From Lasiosphaeria ovina (taxonomy: Eukaryota > Ascomycota > Sordariomycetes > Sordariales > Lasiosphaeriaceae), in NCBI GenBank assembly GCA_033439765.1, contig JAULSN010000001.1:7254001-7318000 (forward strand): DNA of 64,000 nucleotides. Reading direction: 5' to 3'. The notes below the pieces were generated by a model, which did not search any database, had not been told where the DNA came from, and saw nothing but the letters and a program-made list of their open reading frames with translations. The position numbers and the translations under genes were made by a program. Below are positions 1 to 11,600 of this stretch, piece after piece. Numbering within the stretch: the stretch's first letter is position 1; every line of letters begins with the position of its first letter.

Positions 1-3000
1 TTAAGGCAGTGTCCGTGTTTTGACTTTTGGGCCAGTCGGCCGAGTCCTTGAATCCCGGATCCGCTCACATGGCCAGCGTTGACGGAATACGCTTCACGGA
101 CCGTTCTGGACGCCCTGTCAACCCGCAGCTCCGAATCGCGATAACATCGTCTGCCGCCTGGCTACGGCCGGCGTTTGAGGGTCATGCGCGGCTCGTTTCC
201 AAGAGTCTTTCATTGGCGCCCAAAGCCGCTCTATTCGGTCCTGGACCTCCGCGAGGCCAAAGGAACTTTCGAGTCTCGACAACTACTGGCTTCAATCGCT
301 GGACCACACTCCATCCTCATAGGTAGATGTGCAACAATTTTGACCCAATCAGGCCGCTTGAAGAAAAATTCGTCGCCAATTGTTCTGCTCTGGCGGCAAA
401 CCCTTCGGCTTCCCCTGTTCCTCTGCAAGTGCTCCGAGCATTTGACCCCACCAACTTCCCGCCATCGACTTAATATACACTACCTACGGATTAAGAGTGG
501 CTCCAACACCAACAAGCGCTGCATTCCCGCCATGAGGGGCTGAGAGACTGAGATGGGAGGGTGGGTTATAACGTGACTGCGCCCAGCTTCTCTGAATTCT
601 GGACGTCGTCTGCAGCACAACGGCAAGATATTTGATCCGAACATCCAACTCTCGGAGACTGGATCCACGTTAGGGAGTTGCGCACAGGACAGCTTCTTAT
701 AACGTGCCTGGACCACGGACTGGTTGCTAAATATAACCCCTCCTCCGGGCTGATCCCTGTGCCGGCTGGGCATCATCTCTCCCCTCAATGTTGCATCCTC
801 AACGCTGCGCTGGAGAATTACCTCGACTTTTTCCTGAGTGTGTGTGTTAGGAGAGCAATGAGTGTGGAGAGCGGAGGAAGGGGCATAAGTGCGGGTGCGC
901 GATTGAGGCGCAGGAAAGGTGCTGAGCTCCGGATCATCACACTATCACGGTCGTGGGGGACGCCATGTTTCCCCAAGTTGCTCTCGGTACGTGATGGTGG
1001 GAGGTGGCCAAGTCGGCACCACCTTGTCAACCCATTGAGCTCACACCCAGTTGGACGTATACGTATTCGAAGGCTGCCCGAAAACTTGCCTTTGGCCCCA
1101 TGTTTCCAGCCGAGGCATTCTTTCTCATCGGGCCCTGCTGCCGCGTTACTCACACGCTGATACGGCTCGCCGCCGCCGCCGTTCCCGGTTTGGACCCAAA
1201 CAGATCATCTGGCGTGTGAGGTTTGTGACGCCCAGCCGCCTGGTTGCTGTCAGTGTCGAGGGGCGAAGAGGCGGCTGGCAGTCATTTTGAACACAGACTT
1301 GCCACTTGGATACGAGGTACCCGGCTCGGGCCTGTATGACAGGGGTTGCGTTATGGGGGGATGGCACACACCGGACTCTGACATGCGTTAACTGCCATAA
1401 TAATATGGTAATAACTAATACCACGAATCACCGCCGCATCTAATAGACGCGGAGTGTTGAACGGATGGTGGCAAGAGAACAGAAACAAGAAGGAAAACGG
1501 CAACGCTACGCCAGATGCATGACTTTCGCGAGACTCAGCTCTCGCGGCAGACATTATCAACACACACACCGACCAAAAATGGCCCGATTTTGGCCATCTT
1601 GGTTGGACAAGAGTTTGGAGGTTGATCGTAACAAGAAGCATGGGCGACCTAGTTTCACAGCCCTCTGGATTCATCCTAGCCCAGGCAGCTAGCCAAGCGG
1701 AGGCTCGCATTCGGGGCCTGGGCGGAGAAACAAACAAACACATGGCCTCTGGCGTAGGCCGCTTGTGTGAAACTGGGGGATTCTTCGTCCGAAGAGGGAA
1801 CGGCGAAGCTGTCGGACTTGCCATTTCCCATTGTGTGACGAAAGCCAACCTTGACAAGCGTCACGTCCGGTCTGCTGCAGGGGACATTGACATTGCTCTG
1901 AGCTGCATGCCATGCCATCGTTTATTTATTGCATCAGAGCCGGAAGGTCTGTTCTGGTACGCATGTGCAAAGCGGGCCATCTGCGACAGAGTCGATGCTT
2001 GTCATCATCAATCATTGCCGAGCTGGCAAATCACAGTAACTGACTAAAAACACATTTCTCCCAACAGGGTTCGAGGATGGGGGCCGGATGGCCCGCCGCC
2101 TATTCCAAGACGACAGGTACAATATTGCTGGCAGGGTGCGTGCTTGGTTGTCTGTCTGTGGCGGGTGCCACAAGCTGCCAGATCCTCGGATGATTCTGAT
2201 GCCGTTTTTATAAATGTCAGTCCGCGCACCTCCAGATCTTGGTTGGCGCGGCACAGCGGGGGACCAAGCAAGCAACACCGCTTTATAACCTTGCCAGCTT
2301 TGCGCATCACACTGCTGCTCGACTCCAGAACCCCAACGCGCGCTGCGTGGGGCATTGCGGTCCCACCATAAGACATCTAGAATTGGCAGTCAGCTGGGGG
2401 AGAGGCACAGTAGCCGTGTAACGCAGCCGCAAAACCGCGGAACGAAGCGGAGGATAGCCGCTACTTCGTCAAGGGCTAACTTAAGCGACATGTGTGTGTG
2501 TGTGTGTGGTGTGTGTGGACTCAGACTGTGGGTGAGCCTGAGTCTGCTCAGTCTCACTGCTGTCACTTTCACTCTGGTGCGCGCGCAAAGCTACCTTAGC
2601 TACTCCTTACAGACGGACGGAGCGAGACAAGCTTCCAAGTTTTCGGGTTGCTGCGCTAGAAGTGCCTAGTTATACCATGCAGCTTGCGCTCTCAACACCC
2701 TTCGTTCGATTGGGTCACGCTGTGACGAGAAATAATATTATCAACGATGGATCAGGCGAGCAGGGTGGCTCGAATTCCTATCACGTCTCCGCCGGCCCGT
2801 GTGTCGCGCGTTGGCCCAAGTTAGCTTGTTCGGGCACGGCCGGACCTATGCGAAGCGGCGGCTTCGATCGCTTATTCCGCCCACACAGCGAGCGACCACC
2901 TGTTCGCCAATCCGTACATACAGTACGTAAATGGTAAGTGAGATCGCACAAACCGGCAAGGTTAATTATGGGGCAGAATGGGGGGCCCGACTGTGCCGTA

Positions 3001-6000
3001 AGTCGACCTTGAGCTCTGCATTTGGTGCTGGAGGCTGGACAGAATACAGCATGTCTGGATGGTGATGAATGAGTTGAGCTGGCTGGGCTGACACTGTCAG
3101 CTGGCAATAGTTCGTTGCTAGCCAGGCACTTTGCTTCCTTGGCGGGCCGCGCCACAAGAAAAATACCGGGACAGCAGTTTGTTCACCAGGCGCTTCCGGC
3201 ACAAGAAGGTCGAAGGTCGAGACGGGAGCCCAAAGGGGCGCCGGAACCTGAAGAGTGAGCGCCGATGGAGCCGCGGTCGCGCCATGTTCAGTGGTGCGTG
3301 CGTACTGTACACCGTACGTGCATGTGGGAGTGCGTGCGTCCAGCCGCGCACTCAAAAAAGACAAGACGGCCCTGGATCTCGCGCATGGCGCATGGCGCAT
3401 GGCGGCTTTCTGGCCCATGCCAGCTGCCAGGTGCCGCCTGTGAGGTGTGACCAGCGGACAACAGACCTCAGACTCAGAGGGAGGACACGACCGACCTGAG
3501 ATCAAGACCCCTGTCCAACCCGCACCGCACCAGAGAGTCCAATGTGCCGACCGAGACGTTGCTTGGCGTGGTTAGCACGTTAAAAATAATGGGTGACCTG
3601 GGAAGTGAAGTGCGGGATGCGCAAGTCTGCAATTCTGCAAGTGCCTGGCCCGATGCTCATCATGGACGGGAGGGACAGTTGCCCCATCCATCCATCCTCT
3701 CCAAACGCCGCCCAGCGGTCGGAGAGATGCGAGGGGAGGAGCTCTGCGACGGTGGAGGTACGTGTACTGTACATGAATGTACATGTACTGGTACCTGATC
3801 CAGCCCATCCGTCTTGCCCCAGACAGGCGCCATGCTGCCCAATGGCGCGCGTGCCATCGGGGGCCCTTGGCTGGGGCTTAGGGACACGGCAAGCGGGAAG
3901 GCAGGAACTGCCCTGTCTAGTGGCGTCTCACTGTGGGGCACTGGTACATGCAAGAGCGCGCGGGAGACGAGAGGCGCGAGGTCGAGCTTGCCATCTGCTC
4001 CGTACCGCATTGTACTCGGTACAATACATACCACCTGGGAGCCTCTCTTGTCCCCACAGCCCATGCATGCTGCCCTGTGTCGCTCCCGCCAGCGGACGAG
4101 CCATTCATTCTTCATCTCACTTTAGGTGGTCACCTTTTTCTCTTCATCCGCCCGCGAATCACTCGTACGCCGCGCGCTCCATCTGTCCAAGAGGTGCAAG
4201 GACAAGGTGGCGGGACTCCTGCCCATGTTGTCTACCCACGACGTCCGTGTCTGTGCAACAACCTGACCTGAGGTGCCCATTGTGCCAGCCGCCCCATCGC
4301 CTGTTTTAATCTTTTGACGCTTGCGCGCGCTCTCTTTGTCGCTGGCACACCTCATCGGCTCAACCCTGCAAGCCCGCCAAGCCAGCCGCTCAGGTACGCT
4401 GTATCCGTACCGTACCTACCTACTGTCCAGGTCCAGTCCACCCATACTTGACGGCAGCTGCGCCGACTCTTTTTTCTTCTTTTCTCTCTTCCCCTCCCTT
4501 CTCCCCGCCCCCGAAAAGGAGGACCGACGTGCCCTTGTCATCAAATCGAAGCCGGCTCTACGGACTAAACAACACGTTTGTATGCCGGTGCAGCACGGGG
4601 TTGAGAATTCACCAGTCCTTCGACGAGATCCAGCCTCCCGGTACCTAACCCGCCTGAAAGTCTCCTGAGCTCCTCCGTTGCGGTAGAGTACATACGGTAC
4701 GGTACCTCGGAGCAGCAAACAAAGCAGCCGTTTGAAGCACCAAGTTGAAGTGGCAGGGCCTTTGTTCGCTCGTTCCCGACAGGCGCAGCATAATCGCGCG
4801 TCAAAACCCCTCAAGCGCCCGCATCCTATTTTTCTCCTCTCCCGCCACCACGCGCAACAGAAGCTTGTGTGGGCTTTTGTAGAAAGGGTTTTTTTATTTT
4901 TATTTTTTTTAAAAAAAAACTAAAAACTGGGGTCGGGTTTTTCTTCTGCGACGGCTTGAACGGCCGCATTGGCATTGGTCTCGGCAAGTCGCAGCACTTC
5001 TCCATATCCGGCATCGACTTTCGGTAGTGGTCGAGACGGCTCTCCTTCGGCCGCCGCATCACACCAAAGCAGAGCAGGAGAGAAGAGAAGCGATAGGCGC
5101 CAGACGACATCGCACGCTCTCACTCTCAGTCTCTCAGTCTCTCTCACCGCTTTGCATAGTCTCGGCCTCGAGGTTTTGCGCAAATCAGAGCCGTTCGCCT
5201 AACTGGGGCGATTCATGTGGCTCTGACGTGTCATACCGTGCAAAGAATCTCGCCGCTTGAGCAAAAAAACAACCATCTTCCTCACGACGGATCCCGCAAC
5301 AGGCAGCGCGAAGGCCAGGAGGAGGAGTGAGCAGAGGTGTTGTGACTCCTGTGGCTTTTGCGGTTCGTCGACGGCGCCTACGTGTGTGTCTGTGCTGTTC
5401 GGTTCTGGACGCGGCATTCCTCCATCTCGCCCGCTCGAGTCCTTCTCACCCAACGTGCGCCGACACCTTGTCTTTAGAGTAACAAGGTCGAGACGGCGAG
5501 ACACTGGCATATTGCCAGTCTCAGCTTTCGCATCAGTGCTGGCATTGGGGCGACAACGAAGACCATCAAGCCAGCACGCCCGGACGAGCGAGCCAAGGGC
5601 TAGGTGACAGACGTAACGCACGAGCGCTGTCCGATCCCCCCCGCCTTCGCTGGCGCATCGCATCGCATCCGGGAAACCCTGCAGGCTGATCACACTTTTT
5701 CAGCGCTGATTCATCGAGAATTTCCCAACGACCTAGCAAGCAGCGTCTCCACGCGGCTCTAGGCGGCCATTTTAGGACCGGCCTTCGCATGTCCCCCGTC
5801 GCTTTGACCCAACTTGGTCTCATCTGAAGCCTTTCTTTCAGGCAGACTTGTTGTTGATCTGCCGCATCCGAGGCTCCGCTACCACACGTCGTCTGCGATC
5901 CGACTGCGCGAGCCAACCGGCGGATTTCATTCGCCTTCTTTCCGCCCATCGCTTGCATTCTGCGCGCCTTTCATCTTGCGAGCTGACGGGCTTGTGTTTC

Positions 6001-6192
6001 AGTCCGGAGACCTCGGTGGAGATTTTTTTTTTTTTGCCGACTGGTGATATTGCGACCTAGCTGATTGCCTCGGAGTCGAGTGCATCGCATTTTACCTCTA
6101 AAGTCGCGCGCCTGCTCTTCGACGGCGGTGCCGCATTTAGGAGGTCTACAGCACGTGGCTGCATCTGGTTCGCCTCGAACCAGACACCACGA
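1..6192. other. Gene-free spacer and leader region of the downstream gene
   Basis: No recognisable protein gene, tRNA or rRNA was found on either strand. Open frames are short, overlap in several frames and show no family motif. The stretch holds a GT microsatellite near 2500, several GTAC-rich imperfect palindromes (3757-3795, around 4011-4026, 4395-4430, 4686-4710), a T/A homopolymer block near 4889-4919, and pyrimidine-rich sequence from about 4460 onward of the kind common in fungal promoters and 5' leaders. The last 1-1.5 kb probably holds the promoter and 5' UTR of the gene starting at 6193. Confidence 0.6.
2491..2517. repeat. (GT)n microsatellite
   Basis: An interrupted GT dinucleotide run of about 27 bp lies in non-coding sequence. 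It is visible by eye and no gene overlaps it. Confidence 0.9.
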
Positions 6193-8642
6193 ATGAAGAT
6201 GGCTGCGTTCACAGCCCTGAACGGGGGCTCGCCAAAAGCCACAGAAGGGATTAATGGGACGGCAGACGTGGAGCGGGTAAATGGCCAGTCCACCAATACA
6301 GAGCCGCCGAGATTGGCTATCGAAGTGCCGGTAACTAGCCAGAGGGAAAGGGAAGGGTGGAGTGCCGCCAGCCATGATAGAAACCCCTATCCTTCAGCAA
6401 ACTATCAGGATGCCGAGCCATCGTCACAGAAGCGCAAGCGTTCCATCTCTGATTCTCCAAGTAGGGCCCACCAGCCCTCACCAGCAGAGAGGGCAGAGCC
6501 CTACGGGCCACATCGACCTCACTCGGAATCACTGGATCGGGAGCGGGAGAGAGCGCGGGAGAGAGAACGGGACCGGGACCGGGAAAGAGAGCGGGAACGG
6601 GAACGGGAACGGGAAAGAGAGCAGCGGGAACGGGAACGGGAGCGGGATCGAGACCAAGACCGAGACCGAGACCGAGACCGTGTCCGTGTCCGTGACCACG
6701 ACCACGACCAAGACCTCGACCAGGACCGTGACCAGGACCGTGACCAGGACCGCGAACGTGACCGCGACCGCCACCGTGACCGCGATCGTGACCGTTTTGG
6801 CACGCCGCAAAAGGATGCCTACCGGGGCTATGGCGACGAGGGCCGAGAGGGTCGCGAAGGCAGCGATCACTGGCACCAGTCTAGGGACCGAGAGGAGCGG
6901 AATTCGAGCTACGAAGGGCCTTACTCGGCGGGACCCGTGTCAGCCCTATCAGACGACAACATGGGCGACTCTCTGCGGAGAGCCGCAAGCCAGGGAGACG
7001 ACTATGGAGGCCAGAGCCCGGATGACGACCACATGTACTCAGGCCAGTATACCCCCGAGCAGCGGAGAGACGGTGTCATCCAGTCGGACCCCAAGAAGAG
7101 GAAGCGCAACTTCAGCAATCGGACCAAAACCGGCTGCCTGACGTGCAGGAAGCGAAAGAAGAAGTGCGACGAGACAAAGCCTGAATGTAAGTCGTGATTG
7201 AGTTTGCTGCCGCACCGTGGACACGACTAACGATCCTTCAGGTAGCAACTGCATCCGGGGTGGCTTCGTCTGTGCCGGGTACCCGCCGCAGAGGGGCACT
7301 TGGCCCAAGCCCGAAAGCAAGCCCGCCCAGGTCAATATTGAGTCAAAGGATCCAAACTATGTTCCGCCTGGAGCCTATGGAATGCCTCAGCAACCCCCGT
7401 ATAACAACCAGCCCATGATTAGCCAGAACAAGCGCGACCCCCTGCAATATAACCGGGGACAGCCCTCGCTACGAATTACACCACCGCAGGGCCGTCCTCT
7501 GCAGAGCGACGACGACAGGCCAACCGCGTCTACGCTGCCGAGCGCTTCTGTCCTCAGTCCAGACAACAAACTGTCCGCCTTGTCGGGCTACACGACAACT
7601 CCGTCGGTCAACATCTTCCCAACACCCATCAGCGCCGCTCCTACCACGGCCTTTTCGGACCGGACGCCCAAGGAATACCAGCGGGTGCCTCCACTGCACG
7701 ACCTCACGAGGACGGAGCCAGAGCAGCATTCGTCCAAATCGCTCAAAATCCAACCCCCTCAAAGCAGCACCACTACCCTATCTCCATTCAGTGCTGTTCA
7801 CGGCGGCCGGACATCTACCCCGCCGTCTGCCATGACGCCCATGTCTGCCCACCCGTCCAGCGCCGGGGGCGGGCCACAGGCGACGGCCCAGCTGGCACTC
7901 TCGCACACCCAGTTCCCGTCGGATCGGCCAAGGCGCGAGAAGGACGAGATGCTGAACGGGCGCCCTTACTACCCCTTCAACAAGGAGCTGGTCCTGGAGC
8001 GGGAAAGGTGCAACGCCGCGTGCTGGAGGTTCAACAACTCGACCAACCCCAATATTGGAGTTTCGCCTTCAGAGCGTGCGAGGCTATTCCGCGACATCCT
8101 CCACCCGCGTGAAGGAGTGCACATCTCGCCTACCGTCATGTCCCCCGTGACACACACGGGCCGCGTGGGCGACAACGCTACTGTCGAGGCGCCCTTCACT
8201 TGCGATTATGGCTACAACATCCAGATTGGCAACAATGTGTCGATTGGGCGCAACTGCCTAATCAACGACGTTTGCGAAGTCCGGATCGGGAACAACGTCA
8301 TTATCAGTCCCAACGTGTGCATCTACACGGGAACATGCAGCACCGACCCTCGCCGCCGGGCTGGGAACACGGGTACGCAATACGGCAAGGCGGTCATCAT
8401 CGAGGACGACGTCTGGATTGCTGCCAATGTCGTGATTCTCCCTGGGGTGAGGATCGGGAGGGGCTCGACCGTCGGGGCCGGGTCCGTTGTCACAAAGGTA
8501 TGTCTTCCCCATCTCTTGTTTTGGCTATCCAAGATGCTAGATCTTAATCCTGACTCGTGCTTTTCTACTTCAGGATGTCGCCACGTACAGCATCTACATG
8601 GGCCTCAAGGCGGGCCACCGCCGGGGCATATCTTTTATCTAG
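6193..8642 (+). CDS. Zn2Cys6 zinc-cluster / maltose O-acetyltransferase-like fusion protein
   Basis: Three exons (6193-7186, 7242-8497, 8574-8642) give 772 aa. The N-terminal ~115 residues look disordered, and ~116-203 is an almost pure Arg/Glu/Asp block. Intron 1 splits a Cys codon of a fungal zinc cluster with Cys at 315, 318, 325, 332, 335 and 342 (C-X2-C-X6-C-X6-C-X2-C-X6-C). A Pro/Ser/Thr-rich linker follows, then a Mac-type segment (~565-625) and left-handed beta-helix hexapeptide repeats (~640-765) of the maltose/galactoside acetyltransferase family. The zinc cluster predicts a nuclear DNA-binding protein; the acetyl acceptor is unknown. In known enzymes of this family a catalytic His sits where this protein has Cys (YTGTCSTDP), so activity is doubtful. 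I recall the same fusion in other filamentous ascomycetes. The start ATG lies at the head of the open frame; M3 is an alternative. Confidence 0.88.
6535..6801 (+). repeat. Coding Arg-Glu/Arg-Asp dipeptide tract
   Basis: About 89 codons of almost only Arg paired with Glu, then Asp, with some His and Gln, built from near-tandem CGGGAG, CGGGAC and CGAGAC hexamers. The tract keeps the other frames open too: the antisense frame reads as an SR-like peptide. It lies inside exon 1 of the zinc-cluster gene and is probably length-variable between strains. Confidence 0.85.
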
Positions 8643-11600
8643 GACGAGCACAAATCAACCCTGTCTCTATACCCGCCTGACTCTTTTTTCCTTTCTATTT
8701 TGGCTCGATTTTTTATGATACCCAGTATAATTGTCCTGTACAAGAGATGTCGCATGTGGTTTGGAACTTCTGTTTTCTGTGGCTGTTGCCTTTTTCCCCG
8801 GGCAATCCAATCGAGACGGTTACATGCCGGCTTTCTCCGTCTGATCTCCTTTTACAATCCTGTCTTGTCTATCTATCACCAGAGCCACAGCTGGGACGGA
8901 AACCTGCATGTACCACAAAAACATACACTGGAGAAGAGCTCTGGTAGCCAGGTGTATACATTTTTGGAGCTAATCATATTGTGGCGGATTGTTTCCTCTC
9001 GCGACCCTGTCTTGTCATCTCCAATTGGGTTTCCTTTTTTCCTTTTTCTTCGCACAAGCAGCTTCGAGGATCACTAGTGTTTCGGCTGGTGAGGAATCAT
9101 GGATGGATTGGGTCAATGGCGAGGATCTGCCATGCCATGAACAGCATCGGGGCCGGGGGTGGAGGACACAAACAGTACAGGATGGGGCATGAGATAAGAC
9201 GCGCGCCAGTATTTCATGGATTGGTTAACCCTCGTGTCTGCGTCTATCTCCCTAATAAACGGGCGGCTAGTGGTGTTCCTCCGGGTGGCTCTCCCGGGCT
9301 CTCCTTCATCTCTCTCTCGCTCTCTCACCGACCGCTGTGGCGGGAAAGGAAGCCAGCCTCAGCCAAATAGAACAAAAAAAGAGAACAAAAAAAAGATGCA
9401 AACCCTCGTCCTGATCCCTGCCCAAAGCTTATTTTTACTGAGACTGTGATACACAAAGGGCCGGCTCGCGAGTCCATTGGACGGAGCGGGGGACGGAGAA
9501 GGATGTGTGAATGCAAGAGTAGACGGCACTAACCAAAACGGATGTAAGAAGCGTGCGTGTGTGCAATGTGTGCAATGTGCATGGGTTGTTGGTTCAGGTG
9601 GTAATAGTGTTGCTGCCGGCTTCGCCGCGATACTACATTTTTGCTTTTTCCTTTTTAGACAGGACAGGGGCCCCGTTCCTTTTTGGGGTGTGTGTGTGCT
9701 TTGGGTAAGGTAGGTAAAGTAACCAACTGCCCCAACAGGGGGAGGGAGATAGAATCGACGGAAGCGGCCAAAAGTTCCTGCCTGCCTGCCCCAGTTCTTT
9801 TTCTCTCTGGTTTGCTTGGTACCGAAAAAATTAAGGGGCCGGGAGCGGTCCTCGTCCGCCGTCCGTCCCCCGTCTACTATGTAACCATCCCTGATGCGGA
9901 TGCGAACGTATTTCGTTTCGTTCCCACGTTCTAGCCCCAGCCCTGCTGCCGACCCGGCACCGAAGTATGGTACGGAGTATTCCGTAAGGTACCTATTGTT
10001 GTTGCTATTTTTATTTATTTTGCAACACACATCTTAAATTGGTCCCTTGCGGGGAGGGGACCCTAGGAAGGTGTAGGTATAGGTGACCGGAGTAATTACC
10101 CCAGATAAGGCGAAGAAAAAGACCACGGGCCACGCAAACACGTGTATATTTCGATCGAGACCTTGTCACTGCCCGTGCGTAGTCTCTCGAGTCGCCGCAA
10201 CGTTCACTTCACCTCACCTCGCCTCACTGCACCATCGAATCCCCGGATGGTGATGGTGATGCCTGGCGATCCCATCCCCCGTCTCGGCCGAGATCAAATG
10301 GCTACCTAGCCTGACCTGGCCCGGGTGCTATAGCGGCTAGGCTGCATTATTGTTTTCCCGTCTCGGAGCGGCTGCCGAACTCGTTGACTGCTTCTCTAGG
10401 TAGTTGGATCGTAGGCAGACAGAGTTGTCTGTCCACTGCCAACTGCCAACAGCAACTGCTGCTGATGCTGTATGTGACCTCGGTGCCTATCCACGTACTT
10501 CTTTTTTGCCGAACAGACATATCACGCCAGCATACACATACACACACACACACACTACCTCGTACGGAGGACACCTCCCTTCCCCGGCTGGACAGGGCAG
10601 GGAGCGGCCAGCGGCGACATGGTTGGCAGCAGAGCCGCTGGGACATATAGACGGGGGTTGTGTGCGTGTGTGTGCGCGGGTGAGCGAACCGGGGGGAAAT
10701 GCCTATACTGTGTAAGCACACGTCCGTAATTCCCATCTCCCATCTCCCATCATGGGTATGGTATAGCAGTCGGCCAGTCCGTGTGCGGGATGACAATGAC
10801 AATGACAAGTCCGGACCGGAATCCCAACAGACTGCTGGTCACGGCCCATGGCCCCCCCCTATTGAGCCTTTCCGGAGCCTCTTTCTCTTTCCGTGGGCTT
10901 CATTCCGCGTATTCTCATCCCACACACTCTCTCTCTCGTTCGCTCGCTCGCTCGCTCTGCTGCGGCGAATTCCTGCCAGTAGCGACTGAGCAACCCGTTA
11001 GCCAATATTGCTTGCTTGCTTGCTTGCCTGGTTTTCGTTACTTTTTTCTTCTTCTCATTTTTGAAGTGAAAAAAGAGGGGGGGAAGCAGATCCTGACGGA
11101 TTCCTTGTGCATCGAATCGGCTTCCAAGCTGACTTATCTCCCCCCGCCCGCTTCCCCGGGGCCCGCCCAATTCCAATTCCAAATCACACAAATACCTTAC
11201 ATGTGTGTTGTGCGTTGTGTGTTTGCTGTTTTTTTTATTGGGGAGGCGTTTTCTCGGGCGCCGGACCGGCTCCGCGACTCAGTCTCGTCCTCCCGGGAAA
11301 TAAACACATCAAGATGGGAAAATAGAAACGGGAATGGGCGGCGAGGCGGCGGCGCAGGTGCAGGTGCAGGTCGATACGTACTGTACGCGTACGTGTTCGT
11401 GCGTACATGTACATACCTATATATATATGCCTGTGCACGACGCACTGTAGGGGAGAACGAGGTATACTTAATTAGTACTGTTGAAACGGGACATGGCAGG
11501 CTGTTTGTTTGCCGCGGATGCAAACAGAAGAAACTAAACGCTCCAAATACCTAGCGGCGGCTGTCGGTAACACACAGAAACAAAGGATACTGTGCGGGAT

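Noticed and set aside
1465..2047. Small plus-strand frames of 75-141 codons in the left spacer
   Set aside because: Several frames are equally open on both strands, with no splice-consistent extension, motif or coding-like composition.
4120..4132. GGTGGTCACC as part of a dispersed 5S rRNA gene
   Set aside because: Surrounding sequence does not match fungal 5S rRNA, and no internal control region or T-run follows.
6362..7141. Overlapping 259-codon plus frame and antisense SR-like frames in the zinc-cluster gene
   Set aside because: Produced by the RE/RD hexamer tract, which keeps every frame open; only one frame continues into the zinc cluster.
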